A stretch of DNA of 64,000 nucleotides. It comes from Hofstenia miamia (taxonomy: Eukaryota; Xenacoelomorpha; Acoela). Numbering within the stretch: position 1 is the first letter of the stretch; the number at the start of each line of letters is the position of its first letter. The notes beneath the pieces were generated by a model that saw nothing but the letters and a program-made list of their open reading frames with translations, was not told the DNA's origin and did not search any database. The translations under genes and the position numbers were made by a program. The DNA is taken from the NCBI GenBank assembly GCA_004352715.1, contig SCFE01000034.1, positions 431,100-495,099 on the forward strand. The letters run 5' to 3'. Shown here piece by piece: positions 33,854 to 46,940 of this stretch.

Positions 33854-35020
33854 TTTAGACAGAGCTGTGCTATAAATTATATAATATTCTTAGGATATAT
33901 TTTTCTAAGGTATATATTATACTATTACACTTTACTATATTATTTTTTACATTATGTTATATTTTATTATATTATGCAGTGGAAAAATGAATTTCAATTA
34001 TTTCATTAATAATATTCATTAATGATGTAAAAAACATATAGTACTTAAAATTTGCTATGCAATTTTGACAGTTTGTTGCATATATGATTGCATGCTAATT
34101 GAATTCGCTTTTCTGGATACAGTTCCAATACCTAAAACTGTTGGGATATAATTATATAGACAATTGTTCCTATAGTATCATCTGAAAGACCGCAATAATG
34201 CACTTTTTACAGATTCTTTGCTTGTATAAATTTACTGATTTATGATTTATATTTTCATCACAACCTCTTAAAGGGCTTAAATTTTTTTCAAAATTTGCTA
34301 CAGATCTTTATTCAATCATTTAAGCAGTATTGTCTCGACTTTTAATTGTTTGGTAAGATGGCGTTGATAGGAAATACCGAGTATCTAATCCCAGTGAAAA
34401 TTGTAGGCTTGACTAATGTATTGAACACATCTGAAGATTATACATTAACTTAAAATACTTCACAAACTATGTCAAAATGTAATTTGTCTTTTATGACACT
34501 TTCATATGCTGGTTAAATTTAATGGGGAAGATTTCTACCTCTTTGCCATATAACTATTTTCGATTTCCAATGGGTACTTGGAGGGAATTTCAATTAGATA
34601 AGCTGTTTATTAATTGCTTGTTGTCGAAGTTATTTTTACTATAATATGTCAAGAATTCTTTTTAATTGTCATTGACCTTCATTAACAGTTTGTTTCTGGA
34701 TGTCACTACTGAGACTGTAGTTCTCTAATTGTGGATGTGCTGCATTAAAGCAACTTAACAATACATCCCTACTGAGAATTATGCAGAATATTATTTTGCA
34801 TTGTTTTCATGTAAAACATTAAAATTCTCTTCAACAGTTTAAACCTCTCGTCGTATATCGATTTCAATTTTTTAGTTCTCCAATATACTTTTAACAAATT
34901 TATGTTTTTTCTTCAAAGGTACGCGTATTAAGCTTGCTGACACACCTAAGCTCATAAGCAATTCTTCCACTGTTAGCAAAGATTTTTTGGAGCCCAAAAA
35001 TATGATAAACCGCTAATTTT
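33002..35020. other. non-coding, (TA)n at 33822-33851
   Basis: AT-rich. A pyrimidine tract with AAAG near 34918 precedes a short open frame (GTRIKLADTPKLISN..., about 31 codons to a TAA near 35014). It could be a last exon but has no homology that I recognise. Nothing else is supported. Confidence 0.4.
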
Positions 35021-36004
35021 TGTCCTAAGTATGTGTTCCAACAACGGTAGAATCAAGGTATGCATCTCGATTTGTAGATTTTCGTGCCAAAACATCACAT
35101 GCCTTTGACTTGAATTACCTTTGTAATTTGGTTACATATTCCATCCCTTTCACTCTATATAAATTATGCATAAATTATGCAAATTATATCATTTCTACAT
35201 ATTTGTGATAATGTTTTATTCATCTTGATGAGTCTTCCTATGTATCTTAAACTTAAACTATGTCTTCTCTTGATTTTAAGTTTAGTCTTTTTGTGATAAA
35301 GAATCATTTTTAGAGTTAGTATTAAAGAAGAAACAATATCTTATAACTTGTGTTTAGAATATTAAAATAATTCACATTATCTAAAAACACCATGAGTCTA
35401 TTTACTAGTTCTAATCTTGATGTTTAATTGAATTCTATACTTAGAAAGTTTTTTCAATTATNAGACAATGCAAGAGATATGATCAGGAGAATAGAGAAAC
35501 TGAACAACAAGAAGGACATCCAAAGAATAGTGGGTTTTTTCAATAACTACGGCACATTTATCNTGTCCTAAGTATGTGTTCCAACAACGGTAGAATCAAG
35601 GTATGCATCTCGATTTGTAGATTTTCGTGCCAAAAAATCACATGCCTTTGACTTGAATTACCTTTGTAATTTGGTTACATATTCCATCCCTTTCACTCTA
35701 TATAAATTATGCATAAATTATGCAAATTATATCATTTCTACATATTTGTGATAATGTTTTATTCATCTTGATGAGTCTTCCTATGTATCTTAAACTTAAA
35801 CTATGTCTTCTCTTGATTTTAAGTTTAGTCTTTTTGTGATAAAGAATCATTTTTAGAGTTAGTATTAAAGAAGAAACAATATCTTATAACTTGTGTTTAG
35901 AATATTAAAATAATTCACATTATCTAAAAACACCATGAGTCTATTTACTAGTTCTAATCTTGATGTTTAATTGAATTCTATACTTAGAAAGTTTTTTCAA
36001 TTAT
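35021..36004. repeat. 441-bp duplication around a 100-bp island
   Basis: 35021-35461 and 35564-36004 are 441-bp near-identical copies. Between them sit N (35462), a foreign-looking 100 bp and another N (35563). This reads as two overlapping contig ends that were not merged, with a tiny contig wedged between them. Confidence 0.92.
35463..35562 (+). pseudogene. Ty3/gypsy-like RT fragment (100 bp)
   Basis: The whole 100 bp is open in one frame. It contains RDMIRRIEKLNNKKDIQRIV followed by GFFNNYGTFI. This matches the connection segment after the reverse transcriptase of Ty3/gypsy elements, where a P-x-(N/D)-x-x-x-L/I-Q-x-F-L-G-x-x-N-Y-Y-R-x-F-I pattern is conserved. It is bounded by single Ns on both sides and is clearly less AT-rich than its flanks, so its genomic position is doubtful. 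Confidence 0.5.
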
Positions 36005-38439
36005 TCCTAATTAAAAAGTATTTGTCATAAATTAGTTTTGTAAATCTACTAGAATTTCTCAGAATGCTTTGTTAATCAGCTTTAAATTCAAATTAATCAG
36101 ATGTCGTTGAATTGAACATACGAATTGATTTTCAAAGTGTATTTAAATGTTATATTTTTCTTAAAATAACGGCTAGTGTTATCAGGCGTTCTATGTATTT
36201 GCTCTACATTAAAAGGCTTTTAAGAAATGTGACAATGCTTAAAAGCGGATTTCCTTTGCTTTAGTAAATTGCATTTCCTGTGAATTTCTAGGCAGATAGA
36301 TTTATGCTTGTTGTTTACCTACAAGGCTCCATAGCTAACTGACAAACATGCGTTTATCGTAAAGTCAGATTACACAGTGTAACAAAATTTCAGTTTTTCG
36401 TGTTTATCTTTATTTTTCAATGTGTGTAGACTAAATCGATGCTGCAGATTCCGAAAATATTAATTACATAATCGTATCATTGCCTGAAAATAGTTGATTG
36501 ATTTTTCAACAATAATCATTGCAAGAACACCGTTTTATCCTAAAAAAACAAGATACTAGACCACCTTGGATTCTGCTTTAAACATCATTATATGTACTTT
36601 TTAATTTTCAATCTAATCAACTTAAACCAAATTGATACAACAAGTATTTGCAGCGTTATTAAAGATTGAATTTTCAAGCTAACAGTAATTGCAATCAATG
36701 TCGTTAACCTCTTAACATACACTTTTTTTTCAAATTCCATGCAAAAAACCATATTATTTTATTATTGATTTTGAATCTGTATATAAGGAAGAATTGCTTT
36801 GCATCTATTATGTTTTATTGTGGAGTAACTGGCATCTCAATTTTCATTCATATTTTATCCCGAATTATCTCGTTTTTACACATTTTCTACATAAAAAGAT
36901 ATGAATAGATAACTGAAATAAGTACAAAATCCTTTAGCACTGCATTTATGAAAAAGAAAACAAAAGAATATGTTCTTCATCGGAAAACATCATTCTTGAT
37001 AATAAACATAAAGGATAAATGTATCAAGTTCAAAAATACTGTTTAACAGGCAGCTGATGGTGTAGGTTTCGTGTGAAACATAAACAAACCCTACCGCAAT
37101 CGATTGAGGGAAACGAGAACTAATTTTTTCTCTAGCAACTGGGAGCTCATAGAAAACGGGAATAATAGCACAAACGAGATATTGTGGGGCTGTAATAAGT
37201 GACAGATACTTCAGAGAGCAATGAACGAAAATTTTCGTTCATAAATTTTTTTACTAGCTATTGCTGGACGGAAATTTTCGAGATAACATGTTAAGAGTTT
37301 AAGAAATAGACATACTATATGTTAGCAAACGTAAACCATAACGCGTAATGTGCTTTTATTTGATTAGTAATGTTGCCAAATAGTAATTGCGTGTAATAGA
37401 GCATCAGAAAACAAGTGTTTTCAGTCAATAATTTACAATTTATCAGAGTTCTAATCGAGTTGTATTTTTGATTCCAAAATCCAACTCAAATCAGTAGCGC
37501 CGGGAGTGGGGGAGAAAAGGTGGCAATTGCCACCTCAATATTTAAATTTAATATGCTGACACTATAGTAAAACAACATAATTCAAACACCCACATATTAT
37601 GCTTACTGTGCTAATCCCGATAAGCAAAGAAATAGACCTATATGTATATTTAATAATGGTTGCTTTTGTTTCTGTTTATGTAAAGAATTTGACAAATATA
37701 CTAACATCTTCATTACTAGATTCTTCTATGACTATAAGGTTTCAATTAGAAAGTCGGAAGCATGGTCTTATAATATTGTTTCTCCTGATATACGTTCAGT
37801 CTTGATCTTTGAGGCATGCTGTACATAATCTGAGTATCTGAAAATTGCTGGATTAACCTTTTGTTTATATAAATATTAATACATTAATATAGTTAATATA
37901 ACAATAATTATAGAATTTTTTAAAATTGTGTTTGTGATATTCTAAATTACTGATGCAATTTTTAAATCGTTAAACGTGTCTAAAAGACAAATATTTAAAA
38001 AACAGGCAAGTCAGCATAGGAAGTTTTGCTCCCTTAATGTCGACTTGCTTCCGGAGTTTCTGACTAAAATTATGAAATTCTTACTGTAACAGACCTGAAG
38101 AAATGTCCAAGAACTCTGGAGTGAACATTATATCAAGGGAAAGACTATTGTCTTCGAACTACTGTTAACGTCATATTTCAATTATGGCACTCTTTATTAC
38201 CCCTAAAATAATGTGAACCCAACCCGAAAAAATACCCCGAACCGGTCTCATCACTAGTTTTCCAAAAAATTTGAAACATTGGTTTTATTTTATCATTACC
38301 TATTTATTTTGCGAAAAATATTCCATTTTACATTCACTGGCATACAGAAATTCTGTTTAAACTCTGAGAACCAACCAAAAATTTCAAATACGCAATTTGA
38401 AAATTAGAAGATGTCCACACATTATTTGGGTTATATTGA
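36005..38439. other. non-coding with two perfect palindromes
   Basis: No gene recognised. 37221-37242 is a 22-bp perfect palindrome (ATGAACGAAAATTTTCGTTC plus AT). 37518-37535 is an 18-bp perfect palindrome (AGGTGGCAATTGCCACCT) just after a G-rich CAGTAGCGCCGGGAGTGGGG stretch that resembles a hAT terminus without a partner. Confidence 0.5.
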
Positions 38440-38440
38440 N

Positions 38441-39206
38441 GGATATGAAGACAATCTTGAACCAGACGTCCAATGGAAGACAGAAGGGACAAGAACCAAC
38501 CCACAACTAATCAAAGGCGCAGAGTGAGAAGGTGTATGAGTAGTCCCCAATGCCAATTCGAGGGCAGGGAGACAAAAAGACATAATGCCTCTCCCACTGG
38601 AGATCTGCACTGCTGATTTGAGGGCAAGCAGAGAACCAGTGAATACCCCAGAGATCTGCACCGCGGATTTGAGGGCATGCAGAGAACTGGTAAAACGCAG
38701 CACAACTTCCCCTCCCATCCACCTTGCTGATTCAAGGGCAGTGTGACCATTGGAGTTCCAGGGGAAGTTGAAAGTGGGCAAAGAACCATGCACATATGAA
38801 AGCGATTTGAGGCTGACATATCAATGGAACCCATGACTGGTCAATTGCTGAAAGCGCCAACTGTGAACTGATTTGGGGGTGATTCAGTTGAAACCATCAG
38901 CATGGACTCACTTGATGGTGAGCCGAGCACCAGTAGACCATTACGGATTACACAGCTACATGCCCCCTCTGAAAGCACATCCAAAAGAACAGTGCACTCA
39001 AAAGACAGAGAGAAAAGAATGTCAAAAATAGACGGGGAAACCCTGCGCCCCTACTTCATGGCACAATGAAAATGAGAACTAATGCATATCAAAAACTGTC
39101 ACCAGACAAAAAGAGTCACATTCAAAAGATAGCAAAGACAGAGGGCATCAATCTACTGATAGTACTAGATGCACAGAAAAGACCAATGGTCAACATGATT
39201 ATAAGC
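38441..39206. other. N-bounded G+C-richer island with repeats
   Basis: 766 bp between single Ns at 38440 and 39207. It is much richer in G+C than its surroundings and purine-rich on the plus strand. The motif GATTTGAGGGCA or a variant recurs six times, anchored at 38560, 38620, 38671, 38734, 38809 and 38875. All five spacings (60, 51, 63, 75 and 66) are multiples of three, as in a coding repeat. On the minus strand the units read (T/H/L)ALKSA-like. On the plus strand they read ICTADLRA. The right end holds an open frame with KLSPDKKSHIQKIAKTEGIN. I do not recognise the product. It could be a misplaced contig, a mobile element or a contaminant. Confidence 0.6.
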
Positions 39207-39207
39207 T

Positions 39208-42200
39208 ANACAAATCTCGTGCACGTAATTTTATTTCCTGCACTATTATTTGAGATTGTGATATAACATAAAGCAAAAACGCACAAGAAATTATGAAAGG
39301 TTTGAATTATGTGAAATCTAAGAATATATATGAAGGACACTGCGAAATTTCATTAATGTGTTATTAAGAGCTCTTTCCCAATTTCCACGTGTACATAGGC
39401 CACAAAGTCATACTTAATATGTTATGGAGACAGGCAATCTAGGTTTCTTTATACAATATACAGAAAACAAAAAGTTTAACGTACCAAATTGTTAATGGAC
39501 TTCAGCCGAAATGTACAATTGAAAGCAATGGCTTCTCTTAACCATGCATTGCAGTCAATATATAGTAGGTATTTTCTAGGGATGTGCTTATTAGTATTTA
39601 TAATCATCGTAACCCCACAAGAGATTCATAGGTACAATCGCCCACGAACCCATAGGTTCAATTTCAACTACTAGTGTATTAATAACACTCTAAACTAGTG
39701 CTGTGCGGTTAAGCTAGTTTTGCTAATTCTACCCGCTCATTTTATTAAAACTGATATCTGTACCCACCTGACATCTGTAATTAGCATGCTCCTTAGTGTT
39801 GTGCGAATACAGGTGTCACCTACGTGTACTCAGTCCAAACAAATATTACCTTATGCTACGGCTACGGCGGTATGGGTAAGTTTTCCATTCCACAATATGT
39901 GAGTTTTAAATACGATTTTTTCAAAGCATAAATTTTAAATAAAATGTTGAGAAGTTAACAGATAATAACTTGAATTGTGTTCGGAACTTGATTGAAAATT
40001 ATTAAATTATTTGTTAGTAACACAGAAAATTTCTTTTTCTGGTACAGATAAGACATTTCCGGTGCGCGTGTGTACATCGTGCTGTGTAAAAGAGTATTCT
40101 TTGACGGGCAGGTGTTGGATTAAAGAAGCTGTACCAGCATTTTACTAATACCCATACCCAAACATACATGTATTTGTTATTACTAAATTCAAACCAAGTT
40201 TATCCTTTAAAATACATGTTGATTCAAGCTTCAATTTTCATAGCTTGTAAATTCAAAGTAATTTTTACTGAAAAAGAAAATGAATAACGGAAATGATTTG
40301 TGGAAATAGCTCTTTACAAGTACTTCAAAAAATTTACTTCAAAAATTTCCCAATGCACGTGGAATTAACGAATGTTTGAAGAGATTAAATGACTTTAGAG
40401 CAACTAATTGAAATTTTTGATTTTTTAGTTTTAATAATAAAATGTTTTTAACTATACTACCGTAACGTTACAAAGATTCAAGTTTGTTGAAAGAATCAAA
40501 ACAGTCAAAGTTGGATGGGGGGTTCATGGGGAGGCGGTGATTCGATGTATCCATGAAGATTTGCTGACAATGAACATGAGCATCCACACATAGATGCAAG
40601 TTAAGAAAATGTGTATGCGGATGTAGTTCCTTTGGGAGTTGCAACCTGTAGTTTTTTAATTTTAATTCGTTATTTTCTCAAAACAAATTGGGGTCAAAGC
40701 CGCTTTTTGCTTTGAAACTTGACATCAGCCTGCTATTTATTACTATTGAAATGTCAAGCGTTACTGTCTGGACATAGCATAAACCTCTTCCACGTGTATT
40801 AACATTATTGTTAAACAACTTGGGAAGTTTATAGAAGCGAAATACTGCAAGTCAACTATTCTATTTCAATTTTACACCCGCGATAGTGACTTTTCCAATG
40901 GTTTTTCGCGTAAAATCAATCATTTTCAAAATTTTGTATGTTGTCGATTATTAAATGTAAAATTTCGCGAAATTTCGTAAACATACATTTTATTGTAAAA
41001 AATGCATTTAAGAACAAGAGTACAAGAACAAAACAGCAGTTCATGAATTTTTCTAGTACAGAGCATTGTGCATGACCACATTTTTAAACATGCAGAATGA
41101 GCGCTGTGCGTCAGGTGAACTGGTACACATGCAGATAAGATATAATTGATGCATAAAGACAATTATTAAAGAATAGCTCTTTAATTTATATTAAAGACAA
41201 CTTCTTTAATCCCAGTATCTACGGATTCGCGATTCTAATTTAGGAATTGCGTCGCGATATCGTATTTGCGCAAAAAACCATTGGCCTAGGATAGCGAACT
41301 TGTGTTCTCGGCACAATTCGAAAGAATGACATCTTGATAGTTTTCAAATAGGCCCATACCATACTTAAGTAAATTTTTTTCCAATGTTTATTTAAAATGT
41401 TAAATAATTTTAAAATTCAAAACAAAGTTTATTCAATATTTAATACCGCATTAAAACATTCAAAATTTCGTAGATGTGGTTTGAAGAATTTTTGTGCACA
41501 GGTCGTTATTGGTTAATATCACGTGGTTCGACTGCGGAGTGTATCAAAATTTTTTGAATCAGCAACAACTGTGAAAACAATACAAGCATATTTTCGGGTC
41601 AAGCCGATTCAAATTTTCATTTACAAAACAAATTTTTTCTCATCTACAACATCAATTATTGTTGCTCTAGTATAACAATTTTGATTGGATATTGGATTTG
41701 ACTAGTTTCTACAAAATTTGGCTGCATAGATAAACTTATTATACATTATTTAAATAGCATCGGTATTCTCTTAAGTAATGCATTTCACTTGATAAGCCCT
41801 GACATTAACATTTTTTATCACACAAAGTATTTTGAATCATCAACACGAAATTTTCGTTTTCTATTCAACTTAAGTCCTTCTACCATTGCTAGAACTACCA
41901 CACTAAAAATATCTTCTAATATTTAGTGGTGTCCGCAATGTGTTTGGGAAACAACATTGCATTTAAGCCTGATACATTTTTTGTCGTTTGTGAGTTTAAT
42001 TTTTTAGTTTATTAGCGGAAACATTAGCGACGCCCAATCCCTCTAAGTCTTACATCTTTACGTCGCCTCTAATATTGACATTTTTCGTGTTTTTTTGTAA
42101 TTCCTAAAGAATTTATTTTAGGGGTATTTACTATACCTTGAAAATCTATTAAATATCTACTGTTAAAGATGAAGTCGCTCACAACTTAATTTCATTTTTA

Positions 42201-45200
42201 TCTTCAGTATAATACTTGAACGCAAGTGGTCTATTTAACCAAACGATTTGGCTATTAGCCAACTTCATCTCTAACTTATTGCTTTGCAGGAATTCTAAGA
42301 GGCTCTCTAAATTTTTCACGTGCTACCTATTTAAAGAGGCTGCTATTACTTTATTAATTTTTGCAATGTCATGTTTCCTTTTTAAGTTTTTGGTGAGCAG
42401 CTACATTTTCAAATCTTTTACACCACATAATACTCTAGCCTTTTCTAAACTTAGCTATTTGAGCTCATTTAATCCAAGACTTACTTGTTCTTTTGTTGAA
42501 TCAATCATTCACTGTCATTTTTGTCAAAGAATCTGTTTGTTTTCAAATCTAATCATGTCTTGAAGATGTCATCTTGAGCATCTTTGCAATCATATGATTA
42601 TAAGTGTAGCGATAAATCAAAGTTTTATACGATTTCAATTCCAAAGTCTTCTTAATTGATTCTAAAAATCAAAGCAGAATTTTCCAAAAAATGGCTGATC
42701 TGTCCATCCAATGATTTTTGTCTCTAAATGCACTTTATTAAGCTTATTAGGTGCAATTATTTTGAAAATAAGGTATTTTGCGCACATTAATGAAATCTTC
42801 AATAGAAAATTCAAAAACTGCATTCAATCTTCAACTGCCATGAACTTGGACTTTGTGCACCCACGTTCTAGCAAGTTTGGATGGTTTATCTATTTAAACA
42901 GAAACAGCTAAGACTAGTTATTGTTCCCATGTGCTTTGTTGCTCCTGGTTACTTAAACATTAAGTATGAAGATAATTTAATTTTTTTGAAAAATTGGTAT
43001 TTTTAATTACAAGTTAGAAAACTTTGTACAAATTTTGAAAATGTTTTGAAAAACGGGTTGTCCTCTTAAATGAATACGGTTAGTTTAAGGTTAATCCATG
43101 TTTCAAAATTTTTCATGCATATTTGATCTTATTGCATATTGAAGTAGAAACTCATTTTTAGAGCGTTAACTTCTTTGTTGATATTATTAATTTTCCAATC
43201 AGCGTGTTGTAGGACTCGATGAAACTCATTCATTTATGTTTTGATTCTGAAATCGATTTTTAGTTTGTGCGAATGCTCACTAGGGTGTGAATAGTCATGT
43301 TTCCATTTGTTTAGGACATTGCACGCCAACTGAAACCCTTTGGAACCTTACCTGTTATGCAATTCCCTCTCACAGACACTTAGATTTGTGTAAAATACAA
43401 CTAACTTTAATGATGGAAATTATGCCGCTTGCTTCAATTATATTATATTAAGTGGCATTAATAATAGATAATGTACATCAATTTATAAAATTACACTTAC
43501 AATGCTGATTATACATTGTTCTCATAATAGCTATATTAAAATAACAAGCTATGCATGGTTTAATCCGTTGTCTTGCTTTTATTGAAACAATAGAAAAACT
43601 AATTGTTGTTAAAGCAAGGCATTTGTAAAATTAACTCGAAGGCCAAAACCAAGTGTTTTGTATTCAGGGAGTAAGCATATTATTGCACTTGATACTGTGA
43701 ATATCTCAATACTTCAAATTGTGTATTAATACAGTCTGGCTATTGTATACAATAAATATGACATGTATATATATATACTGTATATATATATATATATAGT
43801 GTTATGTATAGTGATATATGTATATATATAAATATATAGATATGTTTATATGTATATAAGTGGTTAATCCGGTCAGGTTAAAACAGGTCCGGGTAAAGCC
43901 GGTTAATCAAGTTAAAATCCGGTTAAAAACTTCTATTGTTTATTTTCAAAATTTATTGATTACAAATATTGCAGTGTTATAAAACAATATAAACTGTAGG
44001 TACAAGAATTCCTACTTGTTGCCATTCTAGTTCTAATCTACATTTTGTTATACAAATTATTTAATAGCACTATTTGAAAAAGTTATCAAATTTAAGAGGG
44101 AATGATGCATCGACTCCAACATGTTTGAACTCGCATTGTTGTTGCTAGACTATATTTCAAGTAGAAAACATTATTCATAATGTTCTAAATTTCTTATTCT
44201 ATTCCGTTTAGTACCATATATCTTTTTATTTGTATGCTTATTGAATTTAACTCATACGTTTTCATTCCATTCTGCATGAGACGGCATAATTTTTTATTAA
44301 GTTTACTTAGAATAAATTATGACTAACATTTGGAAGTGATTATTCTTTATTTATGTAAATGTAGTATTAGGGAAATTTTTCCTTACAGTTTTCCCACTAT
44401 GAAAACTCAAAGCTAATGTTTCTGAATTGGCAGTTGTTGAATATTGTAGTATGTGAATATGTCTTTTGTTTATTCCACTGCATATAAATAAACATAACAA
44501 AAGAAACCATCCATTAATCACCTCATTTATGTTGTGAAATGCTTGAAAACCTCCAATCTTAAGTATATACAAGTGTGTTAATAGGTTACTCAAACAACAC
44601 ATTTGAAACTGTGCTGCGACTGCCTCATAAATGGTGGGAATTTTCTCAATACATTACAAGTGCCCTTTCACTATTGGAATTCAATGTTAGCACTATTCAG
44701 CGCCCCTTTTTATTGCTCTCAAAGGATTGCCGTTTAATTTAAAATATTTTCTATTTGAGTGCTATTTTATAAATTTTTTTACTCAACTTTTTATGGAAAT
44801 AGATATAATTTCGTTTGATGATTTTTTATGAAGAAATTATATATATTTCAATGTGCAAGATTTTTTATTACTTATTGAAATTATTTTTATTGCCAATGCA
44901 ATGGTTTTCCATCAATTACACATTTTTTATCGGTTATATTTTAAAGCTGCTACTCGCTTGATATATTAGACTCAAGCTCAACTCTTTCCAAGCCCTACTT
45001 TATTTCCCTTCGCCCCAAACCCAAGTAAATACTGAATATCTCTTTTTAATCTCAGTTCAAGCACATTGGATCGGCCCAGATAACGTGTAGATCTGATGAG
45101 CATATCTAATCCTGATAAATTCCACTTAATCCATGAAACACGTGCTTAGCGGAAGTCGTGCAAAAATGAGTGATCTGTATTTCCTCTGCAGAACAGATTT

Positions 45201-45780
45201 CTACAACTGTTAGGTAATTCACAATTTTTTCAAGTCATTTGGCATGACCGAAAATTTAATATCTTTATAAAAATTCATTAAATTGACTAGTAGTAATAGT
45301 GCATCTCTATTGTTGCGGTTATCCACTTTCTAACAGCAAGTTGCATGCAATTAATGAGAGAAATCTATAAAATTTGGGGAATTATTTTCATTGTACTATT
45401 AATTTTCATAAAATATATGATTCCTCTGATACTCTTACAACGTATTTCAGCAATATTTTGGCATTGGAAATAAGATTCGTTATAATTTTTTTCCCAAAAA
45501 TATAAAATTCATTAAAATTGATTCGAAAATATCAGATGTTGCTTACTCTACATAAACTCGCATTATGGTTCCTATCAGGCAGCAATTTAATATATTTCAT
45601 TGTCCGATATCATGCTCTTAAGTTTCATTTTTCCTTTGAATAATATAAATATCTAATAAGAATGAAGATTATTGTGAACTATCCTTAACAATAATTCATG
45701 TGCGATGGCTTCTGTATTCCAATTTTTAAACCATTCGTTTCGGACAAACGTTTGAAAATTGAATAATCAAGATAAGCTTT
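39208..45780. other. non-coding, unassigned 6.5 kb
   Basis: AT-rich, with an impure (TA)n at 43766-43858 followed by CCGGTTAA-type repeats (43866-43925). The plus-strand 115-codon frame at 42216-42563 is low-complexity hydrophobic, and its antisense frame is stop-riddled. Neither is supported. A minus-strand frame at about 44980-45190 is open for some 50 codons after one stop but unrecognised. Confidence 0.4.
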
Positions 45781-46940
45781 CGGGATTATCACTGGCCTTA
45801 CTGAATTTAATTTTAATTATACATTTTCGGTTTTGCAAATCTTTCACATTTTCTCCTTTACCGCAACATCGAATTATCTTCTGCCAAAGTGTTCATCAGG
45901 CATAATGAGGAATTTGGTTAAAAATTCTCTGAGGATAGTTTTGCGGTTGAAATTTTGTTTGTTTATCATGACATTTTTATGATTAATCTTGTTTAAAGTT
46001 GTTTGAAGTCAGTCACTTGTGTATTTATGAGCTTTGTCAGATTGATTAGCATGAAATTAATTTTAAATAGCAGATTTATATTTTTGATTTATGATGTATA
46101 AGATTCCTGCTGAAGGTTCAATGGTATTCCTACTGTAGAAGGTCTGAGGTATTATATATATCCAACGGTCTCCATAAATTAAGTCAATATAAATTGTGGA
46201 GGTATTTAGTATATTAATCATTCTATGAAAATATTTGAAAATATTTAATAAAATTCTAAGGAATTTACGAAATTTACAAGTGAGTGGTGTATAGTGAGTT
46301 TTTAGAACATGCTAGTAAAATGATAGAAAAGACAAAGTCGCTTTTGGTTGTCTCCTTAAGCTCGGGTTATTACTGGCCTTTCTTAATTTAATTTTTAATT
46401 ATACATTTTCGGTTTTGCAAATCTTTCATATTTTCTCCTTTACCGCAACATCGAATTATCTTCTGCCAAAGTGTTCATCAGGCATAATGAGGAATTTGAT
46501 TAAAAATTCTCTGAGGATAGTTTTGCGGTTGAAATTTTGTTTGTTTATCATGACATTTTTATGATTAATCTTGTTTAAAGTTGTTTGAAGTCAGTCACTT
46601 GTGTATTTATGAGCTTTGTCAGATTGATTAGCATGAAATTAATTTTAAATAGCAGATTTATATTTTTGATTTATGATGTATAAGATTCCTGCTGAAGGGT
46701 CAATGGTATTCCTACTGTAAAAGGTCTGAAGTATTATATATATCCAACGGTCTCCATAAATTAAGTCAATATAAATTGTGGAGGTATTTAGTATATTAAT
46801 CATTCTATGAAAATATTTGAAAATATTTAATAAAATTCTAAGGAATTTACGAAATTTACAAGTGAGTGGTGTATAGTGAGTTTTTAGAACATGCTAGTAA
46901 AATGATAGAAAAGACAAAGTCGCTTTTGGTTGTCTCCTTA
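45781..46940. repeat. tandem duplication, unit ~582 bp
   Basis: 45781-46362 and 46363-46940 are near-identical head-to-tail copies (from CGGG...TTACTGGCC to GTTGTCTCCTTA) with a few substitutions and no N between them. This may be a true recent tandem duplication or an allelic misjoin that left no gap mark. Confidence 0.9.

Noticed and set aside
34919-35014. Possible terminal exon after a TTTTTTCTTCAAAG acceptor
   Set aside because: Only about 31 codons, unknown sequence, and no partner exon found.
42216-42563. 115-codon plus-strand ORF, the longest intact frame in the middle of the window
   Set aside because: Hydrophobic, serine- and phenylalanine-rich low-complexity sequence typical of AT-rich non-coding DNA; no motif or splice context.
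42179-42790. Minus-strand frame with coiled-coil-like blocks (for example RKHDIAKINKVIAASLNR)
   Set aside because: About one stop per 14 codons, close to chance for this base composition, and no recognised homologue. The lack of TAA among the stops is curious but was noticed after the fact.
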